From assembly GCF_002865645.1 (NCBI RefSeq), contig NW_020194562.1, forward strand, positions 620,001 through 684,000: a DNA stretch of 64,000 bases, read 5' to 3'. The stretch's first letter is position 1. Each line of letters begins with the position of its first letter. Positions 35,285 through 46,615 of the stretch are shown one piece after another. The notes below the pieces were generated by a model. The model was not told the origin of the DNA and did not search any database. It saw nothing but the letters and a program-made list of their open reading frames with translations. The position numbers and the translations under genes were made by a program. This DNA comes from Hyaloscypha bicolor E (Eukaryota > Ascomycota > Leotiomycetes > Helotiales > Hyaloscyphaceae).

Positions 35285-36608
35285 TAGGGGGGTAGTATAA
35301 CATTGTAATAGGTTCAAAGAGGTGGCTATTTTCTAGGCTAATAGGCACCAGTAAGATGTTTTATTCAGATAATATAGAACCTATAACCGACTAGAAGCGG
35401 ATCCTCTGAGTATGATTCAGCTGACCATTAGCGAGCTTAGGACTTAGCGCTCAGCTCAAGTTGAAATAGTGACTACTCAGGACTAACAGCGGAAATAGAA
35501 CACGCTCATATTGACATTCCAGTTATATCAAGGCTCGCAAATAGGCATTAATATATGGGATCTTTTTAATATATGAGACAGATTCTATTATGGACTCTAC
35601 TCCGCAGGCTGCAATCAAAATAAAGGGGAGATGTGGCCAACGGGATTGAGGTTAATTGATACAATATAGACAGCTAGGAATAGTTTAATTTTAGATTTAA
35701 TTGATTTATGTTGTGCTACCTCCGGTCGCCGTAAGGCTGAAATTTGTGTACTTCGAAACAAGGATTCGTAGATCGAGACAAGGAACAGGCAAGGCGACAC
35801 GTAGGTGGCATTGAAAAAAAAAAAAAAAAAAAAAAAAAGGCGTTGTATCAATCCAACTTGCAAAACGATATCCCACAGAAAACAGAGATACAACCCTCAA
35901 GTTTCCGTGGTATTCCGTTGAGTGTCGAGTGCAATATAAGTAAATGGCATCGAACCAGAGAGTTGGTCGAGCAGGATATCGAAGGTGCTGCGATACACCC
36001 GCCAGATTCTGTGTGGCTGGTGAAGTATTTTTCCCAATGCGGATGGGGAGAGAGTTTGACTCTGAGCCCCAGGTGTACAAAAACGCTTGGTAGTTCGGAG
36101 GGGGGTTCTGAGAAAATGTTTTCTTTCACATAGAAGGGGGAACTGTCCTGTTTCTGCTGGGGCTGAGGAAGGCAATGCTTCTCTACGACTGCTAGGGTGT
36201 CGCAGGTGGGCAAGAGGATGCCCTTTTTGTTGCAGGGGATTCACAGGAGGTCCCATATAGATCACAAACTCCATTACTGTGCGACGAAGTACCGCTCACA
36301 CTCCCACAGTTGCATCATTAAACGTCCCAACGTGATGAAACTAGCCTGATGGAGTATTCATGTTGTCTCACGCCGTACAAAGTTGATCAAGTCCCAAGTC
36401 AATATCTCTCCACCTCCATCCCGCAACTAGCCACAAGGTTTTACGGACCTATAAGTCACACCTCTGGAAAAGGCCATAGCAGAAAAATAGGCATTAGATT
36501 GCGAACCGTTCTAATTATATTACAAGATTAAATTCTCATTATTATATCCTGCCCGGTCCCTGTGCTGATTCGTGCCGTGAAAGCCTCACCCGAAGCCTTA
36601 TTAGTGTC
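35285..36608. other. Intergenic, no gene seen
   Basis: Contains an A25 run at 35814-35838. Overlapping short frames here lack any family signal. Confidence 0.4.
35814..35838. repeat. A25 homopolymer
   Basis: Twenty-five A residues preceded by GGCATTG. It could be the tail of a retroposed sequence, but no body is recognised to its left. Confidence 0.9.
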
Positions 36609-38003
36609 CTATTTGAAATAAACCGAGAGGCGATTCCCAGCTCCGCAGTACTCAGTCACATCGCCCGGACAAAGCATAGAGCAATCAGAATTCGGTGCTG
36701 CCACAGAACCTTGCCCGAAGCTGTTTCCACAGTAACCTATCAAAACCCGTCAGCAATCTCCTTCCTATCCGGAAATCAAGGAGAAACACTCACATTCTCT
36801 GCCATACTCGGTGCCCCAATAAGCGTAATTCCCACAAAAGCTCTCGCAAGCCTCGAGCGTCATCGTATCACTCGCAGTAGCCGCCGCAGCAAGTGCTCTC
36901 GTCCCATTCCCTTCCGTCTGGCATCCAAAGTACGTGTACGGTCCCACAGTTGGCTTGATGGCAGGGGTCTGGGTTGGAGAGGCCGTTGCGGAGGAGGTAA
37001 CTGTTGCGATGGTTTTGTTGAAGTTGTACACGTTCAGTCGACTGGCGCCTCCACAGTACTCGGAGAAATTGCCATTGCACAAGCTACTGCAGCCACTGAG
37101 ACCGTCCGGGGTTGTGGGAGCAATAGTTCCACCATTGGTGAAGGTGTTTTCGCACCAACATTCGCCGCCGTATTCGCAACCTGCAAGGATGTAGCCTGCT
37201 GCTTGGCAGGCTGAAGTGCAGCCTGCCACGGTCATGTTCGAGGCACCGCCTGGAACAGAAACGCCGACTCCGAGAAGTCGGCCTGTAATGCCCTCCCTGA
37301 TAAAGGGTTAGTGCGAACATACTAAGACTTGATTGAGAGATTCTCACGTATAGCACCCCACGTAAGCCCAATTGGGAGGGCCCGGATCCGTGACTGGTCC
37401 AGTCTGTCCACTCCAGAACAGACTCAACCTGTTTGGACCACCACACGACTCTGTGGCGTTACCGGTACATGCCATGCTACAATCTGTTGCATTGACAGCA
37501 AGAGCTCCTGGGGCAATCGTGGAGTCGCAGACTATAGAATGTTATTAGCAAGTCGGCTCTCCGGGTATTGAAGGGTCATCATTTAGGAGCTTGAGGATAA
37601 CTCACAACATTGAGATGCGTATTCAGTTCCGGCATACAGAAATCCTTTGGCGCTGCAGAAACTGATACATGATTCATCTGTCATTGTGGTGTCGTTGCTG
37701 TAGCTCGCTCCGTTTAGAGTACGCCCGACTTCGCTGTTAATATGTGAGCGGGAAGTTCCATTAATGAAGGGACGGAACTTATTCATAACACCTACGTATA
37801 ACATCCTTGATATGACCAGGAACCAGGAAGTGCAGCTGGTGGAGTGAGAGCGACATCTCTCTCATAAATTTGGGCATCAAGAGCAGTAGAGAAATGAATC
37901 TGCCATGAATGAGCTCGACATTGGTAAAATAAATATCTGTGGGACTTACTTGCGACAGCCAAACGCTTGCCCCAAGAGCATATTGAAGAAGTAAGGGAGC
38001 CAT
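36609..38003 (-). CDS. Secreted protein with three WSC domains
   Basis: Six exons join in frame: 38003-37950, 37899-37796, 37733-37606, 37531-37348, 37296-36794 and 36736-36609, giving 366 residues. All introns are 50-74 nt, GT..AG. Exon 1 begins a hydrophobic leader, MAPLLLQYALGASVWLSQ. Three cysteine-rich WSC units follow: the first opens at SWSYQGCYT and ends ATESCGGPNRLSLF; the second opens at WAYVGCYT and ends FSEYCGGASRLNVY; the third opens at YTYFGCQTEG and ends TEYCGAGNRLSVYFK. A Thr/Ser/Pro linker separates two and three. There is no C-terminal membrane segment or GPI signal. WSC domains bind glycans and occur in wall sensors and secreted carbohydrate-active proteins; with no anchor or enzyme domain, a secreted carbohydrate-binding role is inferred. 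Intron phases and domain borders agree closely. Confidence 0.88.
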
Positions 38004-39324
38004 GGTGAGAAGTTTGCAGTGAAAAGTGACGGAAAGAAATCTCTTTTGAGCTTTATTTTATATTAAATTTAACTCGACAAAATGGCGGCGCTGGCACCAT
38101 CCCGGTAACCGACGTGGTATTGAGATTGAGGCTTCCCGGACGATTTAGCCGTGGAACCCAAATAGGAAGCAGGAGACTGCGCGGTTGAGGCACAGAACGG
38201 AAAACGGCAGGGGACGGAGATTTCAGTTCTTGGCAACCGTTTTTGAATATCAATAGACCAGAATCTATATTAATTGACTGCAACTTCTGGGGGAAGCTGT
38301 CCGCTTCTAGTGCTCACTAATACATCAAGACGTCCCCAAGAAAAGCGTCAACCCAAATTAGAAGATCCAGGACATTCAAGGCTATGCGAGTAGTTACACT
38401 TGTGGCCATTTGTTACCCTTGTTTGATTCATTCGTAAATTACTCCATGTCTTGTGCGACCTTCCCCACACCCCTCGATCAACTCTACGTTGTAGACAGTA
38501 AATTACGTGCCAAGATAACACGAAAACCACCCAATGGGTGTGATGGCCTGCTGATAACTGTAGGGTTTAGACCTTTTTTGTAATAAGATGATGCTTTCGA
38601 TCTATTTTCAGAAATTTGATGTATTCAAGTTCCACACAGCCAGATTTGTGACATGTGCAAGTCCGAAATGCCTCTAGATCGAGGGCTGCTGCTTAGACAA
38701 GTTGCAAGGTAGGTGGAGAACTTCCTTGGTGGAGCAATTGAACTCTCCATTGTTCATCACTTTGCTTTCTCGCGATTAGATAGAGAAGGTGTGTTCAAAG
38801 ACTCAATACTGGCGAGAATCCAAGAGGCTGATTCCTTCGGGAATGGCTCGGAAGCACAGAGATTATTCAAAGAGCAGCAATTTAGGGGAATACACCAGGC
38901 ACAGAAGTTAGGCGACCTGTCATTCCCGGCAGCTTCAGGGGTACTGCGGGGTACTTTCCGGGGTGACCATGACCGGAACCTGTCCCTATTGACAGCTGTA
39001 AATAATTGAAACTGGCGTCAAGCATTCTGCTGTGATGTAGGAGTGAAACTTGGGGCGCAACTGCTTCTCTCAGACTCATGACTCCTTGGCAGAAAGCAGA
39101 AGACGGCATGGTGAGAAAGAGGTGAAGCTGAGGCTGGTCGCAAACGGACGGAAACGCGCTAGAGCTCGCCTAAAGCACGCTATTTTTCACTCCAAAGCTT
39201 CTTTATGCCATCTCCAACTTTCCAACCGTCCTCCACCTCGCAACCTCCGGCACCCTTTGACAATCAGGACCACGGTCCGCGGTTGCGTGGCTGAATTGGC
39301 CACTCAGCACCAAGCTTTGCTAAC
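38004..39324. other. Intergenic between WSC protein and 2EXR gene
   Basis: Should hold the promoter of each divergent neighbour. A 98-codon plus-strand frame at 38713-39009 lacks an ATG start and any family likeness, so I do not call it. Confidence 0.4.
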
Positions 39325-40263
39325 ATGAAGATAATCAATCTATCGACGCCGACTCGCAAGCTGTGGAATCGGAACCAATTCCTCGACCTTGAGATTGAAC
39401 GACTTCAAGAGGAGATTGGCGTCAAAGAGCGCATCGGGATACCTTTGCCAGTCAACCTCAAGGCGCAATTTCTCACAGTATTGGAGAACTTCGTCAACGT
39501 ACATGCCGAACTGAAGAACATACAAGAGAAGACGCAGTTGCAACAGAGCCTCCAGGCTCGCGAGTTCACAAGCTTCATCAGCCTCCCCGCCGAGCTACGA
39601 CTGAAGATCTGGAGGCTCGCCTTTGCCTCTCATACTCAACCTCGCGTACACTATGTGCGCGTCGCCAATTCGAGCGGCGACCGGGACGTCACTTTCATCT
39701 CGAATCAACCTGTCTCTCCCATCCTCCACACGAATCACGAGTCCCGCTCCCACTATTTCCTCAAGACCCAGTCGACATTCGCATTCGAAACATACATTGA
39801 TTTCGACACCGATGTCATCTACATCCCTGACTTAGAAGACCGCCGCTTGTCCTTCCGCGAGTTCCTGGATTTCAAAGATTCGCAAAAGATACAAAAGCTG
39901 GCCCTGCGGAAGAATTTCTTCTGTGACATCCCACTCCCTGGCCACTTTTCCAGCAAGCACCTCGAGATGGCGGATAGTTTGCGGAACTGGAATCAGATGA
40001 TTGTTATCTTTGAGGACAAACGACCTGCGATTGAGGTTTGGAAGGATACATCGATGGTGTTTAGGGAGTTCTCTGCCAGGCAGAAGAGAGCGACGGCGGA
40101 GAGGTCATATGTGCGGCAGCAGTGCAAAGTTTTGAATAGCATGCTAGAAGGGATTGATGAGGAGACTATGGATTTCCGATTTGGTCAGCTTGAAAGTGGC
40201 CTGGATGATGTCGGCCTTCTTACTGCCTCTTTAGCCGAGGGCCTGGAGATATCCAGTATTTGA
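39325..40263 (+). CDS. 2EXR-domain protein
   Basis: Single exon, 312 residues. An N-terminal predicted helical part (1-80) precedes a 2EXR domain opening at FTSFISLPAELRLKIWRLAF (about 81-100), followed by PRVHYVRV and the typical HTNHESRSHYF block (about 136-146) and a strand region FDTDVIYIPDLED. The family is greatly expanded in filamentous ascomycetes and often lies in variable regions; its biochemical role is unknown. There is no signal peptide or membrane segment. The start is the first ATG, just downstream of a CT-rich leader. It looks intact. Confidence 0.85.
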   Translation: MKIINLSTPTRKLWNRNQFLDLEIERLQEEIGVKERIGIPLPVNLKAQFLTVLENFVNVHAELKNIQEKTQLQQSLQAREFTSFISLPAELRLKIWRLAFASHTQPRVHYVRVANSSGDRDVTFISNQPVSPILHTNHESRSHYFLKTQSTFAFETYIDFDTDVIYIPDLEDRRLSFREFLDFKDSQKIQKLALRKNFFCDIPLPGHFSSKHLEMADSLRNWNQMIVIFEDKRPAIEVWKDTSMVFREFSARQKRATAERSYVRQQCKVLNSMLEGIDEETMDFRFGQLESGLDDVGLLTASLAEGLEISSI

Positions 40264-40836
40264 TGCGAAAGTGGCTCGTGATGGACGAGAATGAAACTCA
40301 GCGTTGGGCTATTCTTCGATTCGTGATAGGACATCGTTTCGGGTTATTTCGAGATACCCCCAATTGGCGTTGAAGGTTTGGATGACCTGGATGAAGTAGA
40401 CCATCAACCCCTGAAAGCCTCCGAATGCTCTTTGCATCAGACCCAAATAACACTCCCAAGAGTGCATATCTTGTATAATCAAAGGGGATTTGGGCAATAA
40501 TGATAATGATAATCAGCCATGGCTTCTTTGCAGGTTCCGGCTTCGATGCTTTTTGAACTTTCTTTCACTATTCACTCAAGACGAAGTAGTTCTTCGCCGC
40601 CATGCCTCCTCCCATCAAAGCTGGCCCCAAGCCCAATACCATCTTCCTCTTTTCTCTCTCCATTTCCTTTGCAGCCCTACGAAAACCATTCTTCATCCAG
40701 TTCTCGACTTCTCATCGAGTGTGATCCGGATCTCTTTGATTCAATACCTAATATGCAACCTCTCCCTATTCTCTCCCTCGCAATAGACCCGCCAACTTAA
40801 CCCCCATCACCTTACCAATAAACGACAACTTCCCCC
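40264..40836. other. Possible 3' remnants of the broken regulator, otherwise no gene
   Basis: Minus-strand frames here could be decayed C-terminal parts of the DUF3468-type regulator to the right, but likeness is too weak to annotate. A pyrimidine-rich plus-strand stretch causes several chance frames. Confidence 0.3.
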
Positions 40837-42090
40837 TTAACCACACCTTCCTCGTACTTCATGCAACCGTATTCTGCATGCGCGGAAGTAATTCGATGTA
40901 AGAGCTACGTAGGTATTGTGGTATACATGCAGTGGATATTGCTGTGCTTCGATGGAGCGCGGTCGATATGGTTTGCGGCCCCATTCAGGTGCTTCGTCGG
41001 AGATTGCGTCGCTCCACTGTTCGCATTGGTTCTCGATTCCTAATCCCGACCTGTGGAGTTGCAGACGATTGAGGAGCCATGGTGAGTCTTGGGTGCTGAC
41101 GGAAGTGTTGAAGAGAGCTTGGGCTGCAGTGCAGAAGTTCGCGATGCCCCAGCTTACTCTCATGAATTTGGCACATGGATGAGGGGAAGACGATTCCAGG
41201 ATATTGGTCTGGTCGATCCAGGTTAGGATATCGTCGGGAGCGGTGGTGTGGCTAGCTACGCATTTTATTACCTATGAATGAGCCATGAGCATTGTTTTCA
41301 ATACTGGCAATGGGGGCGGGAAAGGTGTCGAGACGAACATTGTGTACTAATGCGAGGCTAAAGAGGTTTAACAGTATCTTGGTGCCTTGGTGCTGAACTT
41401 GTCTTGCCCGTGAGCAGCAGTAACAATATTCGACCGGGATCGTGAGGAGAGTTCCAAAAGCCCTTTGGAGCTGATTTGATTGATATCTTCTAATTGGAAT
41501 AAATTAGACGTTGCTCTGTGAGGAGAAACGATGAAGCCACAGGGGTATCCTCCGCAGCGTCCTCGACATTCCTTAGTTTCGTCGCCATACAGCTTGCAAG
41601 GCTTCGTCAAAATGATCACTCAACATGGGTTGGTTATAAATATCTCGGACAAATTCGAAGTTGCCATTGGTGAGAAAGTTGGATTGGAAACTGTAGCCGG
41701 CGAAGAAGCGGGGGATGGCCGCTTCTTGCAAATTGTGGACACGGATCTGGGAACTTCGGCTACTTCTGGAGATCGTCGAAGGCATCGCGTTGCGGTCGGA
41801 GAAGTCTAAATTTGTTATTGTCTCGAGCGTCAGTTCTTGACTTCGCTTTCTGATTCTAGGATCTTGCATGTCTCGGAAGACTAGCAATGCCCCATCGGGA
41901 TACCTTGGGCAGATTGGGCGGGACTTGGAGCATCGGAGGCAGAGGGGTAAAGTTCTGCCGCACTTTCAGACCAAACCATCAGTAGATAATGCATTTCCGA
42001 TTAGAATTAGGAATGCCAACCTTCACTTTGCGTAATTTGCAATTCAAGCACCCTCGACTAGTAGTCGCGAACCGGCATTTCGACAACACC
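40837..42090 (-). pseudogene. Broken Zn(II)2Cys6 / DUF3468 transcription regulator
   Basis: The zinc cluster is complete once a 58-nt intron (42020-41963) is removed: GCLNCKLRKVK joins CGRTLPLCLRCSKSRPICP, spacing C-x2-C-x6-C-x6-C-x2-C-x6-C, followed by the usual FRDM. The frame then breaks. After FDEALQAV near 41590 the continuation MATKLRNVEDA lies one base out of phase, then further phase changes and stops occur. A late segment (41163-40837) still reads well, ending in HVYHNTYVALTSNYFRACRI, the Y-x-N-x-R-x-R-I block of DUF3468 proteins. No ATG lies in frame before the zinc cluster; an ATG is present one base out of phase. I read it as a decayed gene. Unrecognised introns are possible but would not restore all phases. 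Confidence 0.65.
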
Positions 42091-42487
42091 ACAGAGTTCA
42101 AGTTCGGTCGCTATGCACGAAAGCTATGTGTGGTTGTATAATAAACAAAAGGGGAAGAACGCGGGGATGGGAACTATTTTTAGTTCAATATTTCTTAACC
42201 TGCAGGTTCATTCGTGCGAGGAAGTCAATTGAAGCGTTCGTCTACTTCATCCCAGTGCATCAGTGCGGCACAGCAGCTGTGCATCATTGCCCCTAAACTA
42301 ATTCGGGAAAGTGACAGTGGAGGTATCAGCGGCATCAAGGCGACCGACTATGAATCAAGACAGGAACGAGATCCGACTTCAATGGTTATAATCTGGGAGA
42401 AGGCGTTGCAGAACTGTCAGTGCGTGTTGAGCTTGATTCGAGGAGCAGGTGCTTCCCCACGTCTTATAACCTAAAGAAAAAGGGGCT

Positions 42488-42733
42488 CGTTAAAAATCGT
42501 CCATTCGCTAAAAAGCGAGGAACACCAAAATCGCTACCTTTGGAAAATCACACCAAATCTCAATGCAACCCCTAAAACTCTTTAAAATAGCTTTGTGAGG
42601 CAGAAAAGAAGCATATCTAACTTTTGTGGAATTTTCTCAATAATTAAATATAATACGGAATTACGAGAATTTTTATATTGTGAGAGTCAAGGTTATGCCC
42701 GGCCTCGCTTAGCGAGTTGCACGATTTTTAACG
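42488..42733. repeat. MITE-like element of about 246 bp with inverted ends
   Basis: CGTTAAAAATCGT at 42488 recurs inverted as ACGATTTTTAACG ending at 42733. The match continues inward for about 33 bp including TCGCTA and AGCGAGG. The interior has no frame. The ends are well preserved while no coding exists, as expected of a miniature inverted-repeat element. The target duplication is not obvious. Confidence 0.65.
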
Positions 42734-43089
42734 CCGCCCGCCTTCGTACCACGAGTGCGAAGGACGACGTAATCATTCTCTCAGTCGGAGTGAAAAGTGA
42801 CCGATTTTGACACAATGCGCAAATGAGTAGATCCGTTTTATTATCAACGAACAAGTACATCAAAGATAGAATACTTTTTAATATTAAGGTTCAGTGACTT
42901 GTCAAGAAGTACCCTGAAAGCGGCATCAATTCCGGATAGTGGGAGGGCGAGGAATAAAGAATTGAGTGGGTGGCTTTTGTGAGTTTTCACGTACCAAATC
43001 GGCTACTCTTCGCTCCGACTGAGGATCATCAGCCAACCATTGCGCTGGGAGGAAATATAAATTCCCCTCCCCTCCCCTCAACAGATTTC

Positions 43090-44391
43090 ATGAGTCCACC
43101 ACCCTCTACTTTCAAAACAATGTCTCCAACCTTTAAACCCAAGATCGCGATTATCGGCGCTGGCCCGGCAGGGCTGACTCTCGCCCGGCTCCTGCACCTC
43201 CAAAACATCCCCTTCACAATCTTCGAGTCCGAAGCCTCCGCAAACGCTCGCTCGCAGGGCGGCACGCTCGATCTCCGCACCGCGACCGGACTCGCGGCCA
43301 TCACCGCTTGTGGACTTTACGACGAGTTTTTGAAATTGGCGAGATACGATGGCGAGGCGTTGAAGATTATGGATAAGAAGGGGAAGGTGTGGTTTAGTGC
43401 GAAGGGGAGTGGGGTGGATGGTGGCAAGAAGAAGAAGAAAGATGCGCGGCCGGAGATTGATAGGGTTGTATTGCGGAAATTGTTGTTGGAGAGCGTTCCT
43501 GGAGAGAGCATTAAATGGGGCAGAAAATTGAAGAGAGTTAGCCAGGAATCTGGATCTGGAGATGTGCGAATGGTTTTCGAAGACGGGGAAGAGGTTGTTG
43601 GATTTGATTTGGTTGTGGGAACGGATGGGTGCTGGAGTAAGACGAGAGCGTTTCTGAGTGATGAAGTTCCGGCTTATTCGGGTGTTTGTGGTATCGAGCA
43701 GAATATTTCGAACGCTGAAGAAAGGTTTCCTGAGATCTGTGGGCTGGTTAATAGAGGTAGTGTTTTTATATTTGGTGATGGGAAGAGCGTCAATGCGCAG
43801 CAGCTTGGAGATGGGAGCATCAAGGTCGCTGAGTATGGAGCGAGGGACGTAAGCTGGCCAAAGGAACATGATGCTGCGAAAATGGATGCAGTTGCTATTA
43901 AATCTCTCCTTTTGGAAGAGCACGGGGATTGGGGGCCCGAGGTGAAGAAAATGCTTGAGTCGGTCGATGAGAATGGCGCAACGATGAGAACGCTTTTCAT
44001 GCTGCCAATAGGCTTCCGTTGGGAGAACAAGCCTGGTGTGACTGTTATTGGGGACGCCGCGCACGTCATGGTACCCTTTGCGGGCGAGGGTGCCAATCTG
44101 AGTATGGCAGATTCGTTATATCTGGCGCAATGGATCCAGAAGTCGACGGACAAAGCATCACTGCATGGGAATGTTGCCAAATTTGAGCAGGAGTTGTTTG
44201 TGAGAGCGAAACCTGTTCAGCAGATCTCGTTCGACAATATGAAGGATATGTTCTTCACTCCTGGGGCCCCGAGAACGGCAATTGAGAGTTATCTGACGAG
44301 GATGGTAAAGCATATGGCAGGGCCGGTCATCGGAACATTGGCAGGAGCGGCGATTTACACCTACTATTGGGGATTTAAGCTGATGAATTGA
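43090..44391 (+). CDS. FAD-dependent monooxygenase (PHBH/TetX-like fold)
   Basis: Single exon, 433 residues from 43090, or 423 from the ATG at 43120, which has the better start context (ACAATGTCT). Rossmann motif IAIIGAGPAGLTLARLL near the N terminus binds FAD; GTDG near the middle is the DG motif; and VIGDAAHVMVPFAGEGAN is the GD motif that contacts FAD and NADPH. Family members hydroxylate aromatic or polyketide substrates using NADPH and oxygen; the substrate here is not readable. A KKKKKD stretch after residue 110 is an unusual basic insert. Adjacent to a transporter and a regulator, it is probably the enzyme of a small cluster. A C-terminal hydrophobic stretch (AGAAIYTYYWGFKL) may be a weak membrane contact. 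Confidence 0.88.
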   Translation: MSPPPSTFKTMSPTFKPKIAIIGAGPAGLTLARLLHLQNIPFTIFESEASANARSQGGTLDLRTATGLAAITACGLYDEFLKLARYDGEALKIMDKKGKVWFSAKGSGVDGGKKKKKDARPEIDRVVLRKLLLESVPGESIKWGRKLKRVSQESGSGDVRMVFEDGEEVVGFDLVVGTDGCWSKTRAFLSDEVPAYSGVCGIEQNISNAEERFPEICGLVNRGSVFIFGDGKSVNAQQLGDGSIKVAEYGARDVSWPKEHDAAKMDAVAIKSLLLEEHGDWGPEVKKMLESVDENGATMRTLFMLPIGFRWENKPGVTVIGDAAHVMVPFAGEGANLSMADSLYLAQWIQKSTDKASLHGNVAKFEQELFVRAKPVQQISFDNMKDMFFTPGAPRTAIESYLTRMVKHMAGPVIGTLAGAAIYTYYWGFKLMN

Positions 44392-44773
44392 GAAGTATTG
44401 ACTTGGCAAGTGTTGATCTAGGGAGTCCAGGTGTTGGTAGAGGGGATTGTCGATTATCGATTGAGGGTTTATGGGTGTGATGCAGAGATGAATTACCAAT
44501 GGCTTTATTCTCCACTTCTAGATGGTACCAGTTCGGGCATTGAATTTTAAAGAGTAAATCAACAAAGTCATCTGTTTCAAAGTCTTGCTCCATAATTACA
44601 TCCTGCTCCAGAGGAGCCTATCGACTGTTCCGCCGTCTACAGTATAAACAAGTGGTTAGTGCTGACATGTTCACAATTTCAGATTATTACAGCTCCATCC
44701 CATTTAACCCAGTGAGGAGCATCCTCTGACTTGTGTTTTTGAGGCACTTTTTCCTCCCGGAGACATTCTGACT

Positions 44774-46615
44774 TCAGGTTTCGTTCTTGGCCTCTTCCAA
44801 TCTACTCTCATCAGTCTCCTCAGAACTTTCAGATTCCTTCTTCCCCTTGATGCTTTTCCACTCCACGAAGAGGGCTCCCAGAATCATGACAGAGCTCAGG
44901 GCGGCGGCCATGGTGAAGACTAGAGTCAATGAGTAGTTGTATGCGCTTACAACAGTGCTAAGCTGGCTCGCCGGCACAACACGTCGCAAATCAGTTGCAC
45001 CTGTGTTGACAATAGCTTCTGCATCGAGGCCCGCAACGCCAGAGAGTCGGTCCACGAGCTTGGTCGAGAAGATGTTTTGACTGACAGTGAGGAAGATGGA
45101 GCCACCAAGCTGCTGCATGAAGAACATCATGGCCACCCCGATAGGTAAGTTAGCGCGTGGCAAGACGTTTTGAGAGGGGGAGGGTGGAAATCTGAAAGCC
45201 GCAGCCGAGGCCGAACCCATAGATGACCTGGTATCCCATCCATTCACTGTGGTGTGAGCTCGGCGTGAGAGTTGAAAGCAAGCCGGCGCCAGTGGCACAG
45301 AGGGCTGGGGCAATCAATAGAGCAGGAACATAGTACCCGATCCTCTCCGTAAATATGGCGACGAGAATACTCAGGATCACCATGGACACGAGTAATGGGG
45401 TCATGCTGACACCAGAGTGTAGGGCTGAGTCTCCCTTAGCGACTTGGAACCAACTAGTCAGATAGTAGAGGATAGACATCAGCGCCCCAGACATCAGGAA
45501 CATGAAACTCATGCTGCCGGCAACGGAGCGATTTAGGACAACTCGGGTTGGTATTATCGCTGTCTCAGACATCATGACCTCAATGGCGATGAAAATGACG
45601 AGCAAGACTCCAAAGCTGACAAAGAGGCCGATGATCTTCGGTGCTGACAAGGGCGAGGTAGAGCCTCCCCACTGAAGTGCTAGGATAAGGCATGTTATGG
45701 ATGGGAGGAAGAAGAATATTCCAATGGGATCAAGGTGTTTGATTTGGGCAAAAGAAGTGAGCTTCTCGTGCTTGGGTGATTGAATGTGAAGTAGTAGAAG
45801 TATCGCAAGGATTGTTAAGCCACCGATCGGCAAATTGATGTAGAAACACCATCTCCATGTTCTAAAAGAAGTTAGTAAGCTCTCTTGCTAGGTACCACAT
45901 TGTTTTACACTTTATCCGTGAAAGGGCCACCCATAAAAGGGCCAAGCACACTTGCAACACCAGAAGCCAGGCCGAATAAGGATGTGTAAACAGGAGGTTT
46001 GCGAAGGGGAATGAGTGGAACTATCATCATTCCTCCAGTGAAGATGCCCGCCGACGCCAAACCAGTAATGGCACGTCCAATAATGAAGGCCACGGAGGTG
46101 GGGGCAGCGCCGCATAGGGCTGAGCCAGCCTCAAAGATGACGAGGGAGATGACGTAAATCGACTTTGTCGAGTGGAGCTGGTAGATGCGTCCAGAAATGG
46201 GAAACAGACAGGCGGTAGCCGGCATGTAGGCACTGCCGTACCCGGAGAGAGTCAGCAATTGCTATATATAGACTATCGGAGCTAACAGGAACATTGTCTT
46301 GTGAGATATTCCCGAGACAGTCACATACAGAGGAATACATTTTCTTCCCCAGTACTTAAGGTTACAGCCAATATCCTCAATCGAATTGAACTCGTCAGTG
46401 ATCTTTGGAATTGCAGTTGCAATAATAGTCCGATCCAATGCAACGAGAAAAGTAGACAGATAAACGCCAGTCATGATCATCCAGAACTTCTGAGATTTTG
46501 GTTGGTAATTCTTTTCGGTATCTTCATATTGGTCGTCGACCGGCTGAGCTGGCTTGTCTGCTATTGGCGTCTTGTCTGTGGATTGTAGCCCAGATGGGGC
46601 TGTGGGAGAATCCAT
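44774..46615 (-). pseudogene. MFS drug:proton antiporter-like transporter, probably inactivated
   Basis: The protein reads as a DHA-type multidrug transporter: [19 protein letters not shown], then YGSAYM, RAITGLASAGIFTGG and later LGCGFQ and LPRANLPIGVAMMFFMQQLGG. Exon 2 joins exon 3 by a clean 47-nt intron (45908-45862) with a TACTAAC branch. Two lesions appear. First, rejoining the conserved GWYGSAYM at exon 1/2 needs an acceptor at 46244-46243 that reads CG, not AG (intron 46365-46243). Second, the frame shifts by one base within a C-rich run at about 45176-45187, so the C-terminal helices lie out of phase. The start is at 46615 and the tail is acidic. It may be a real pseudogene, or the single-base shift may be a sequencing error. 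Confidence 0.65.

Noticed and set aside
36711..37214. 167-codon plus-strand frame
   Set aside because: It lies opposite exons of the three-WSC gene, whose cysteine pattern and splice sites are far better supported.
38713..39009. 98-codon plus-strand frame
   Set aside because: It would start with GTG, which is not used normally in fungal nuclear genes, and has no family likeness.
43078..44064. 328-codon minus-strand frame
   Set aside because: Shadow of the FAD monooxygenase; no family likeness and composition follows the opposite strand's codons.
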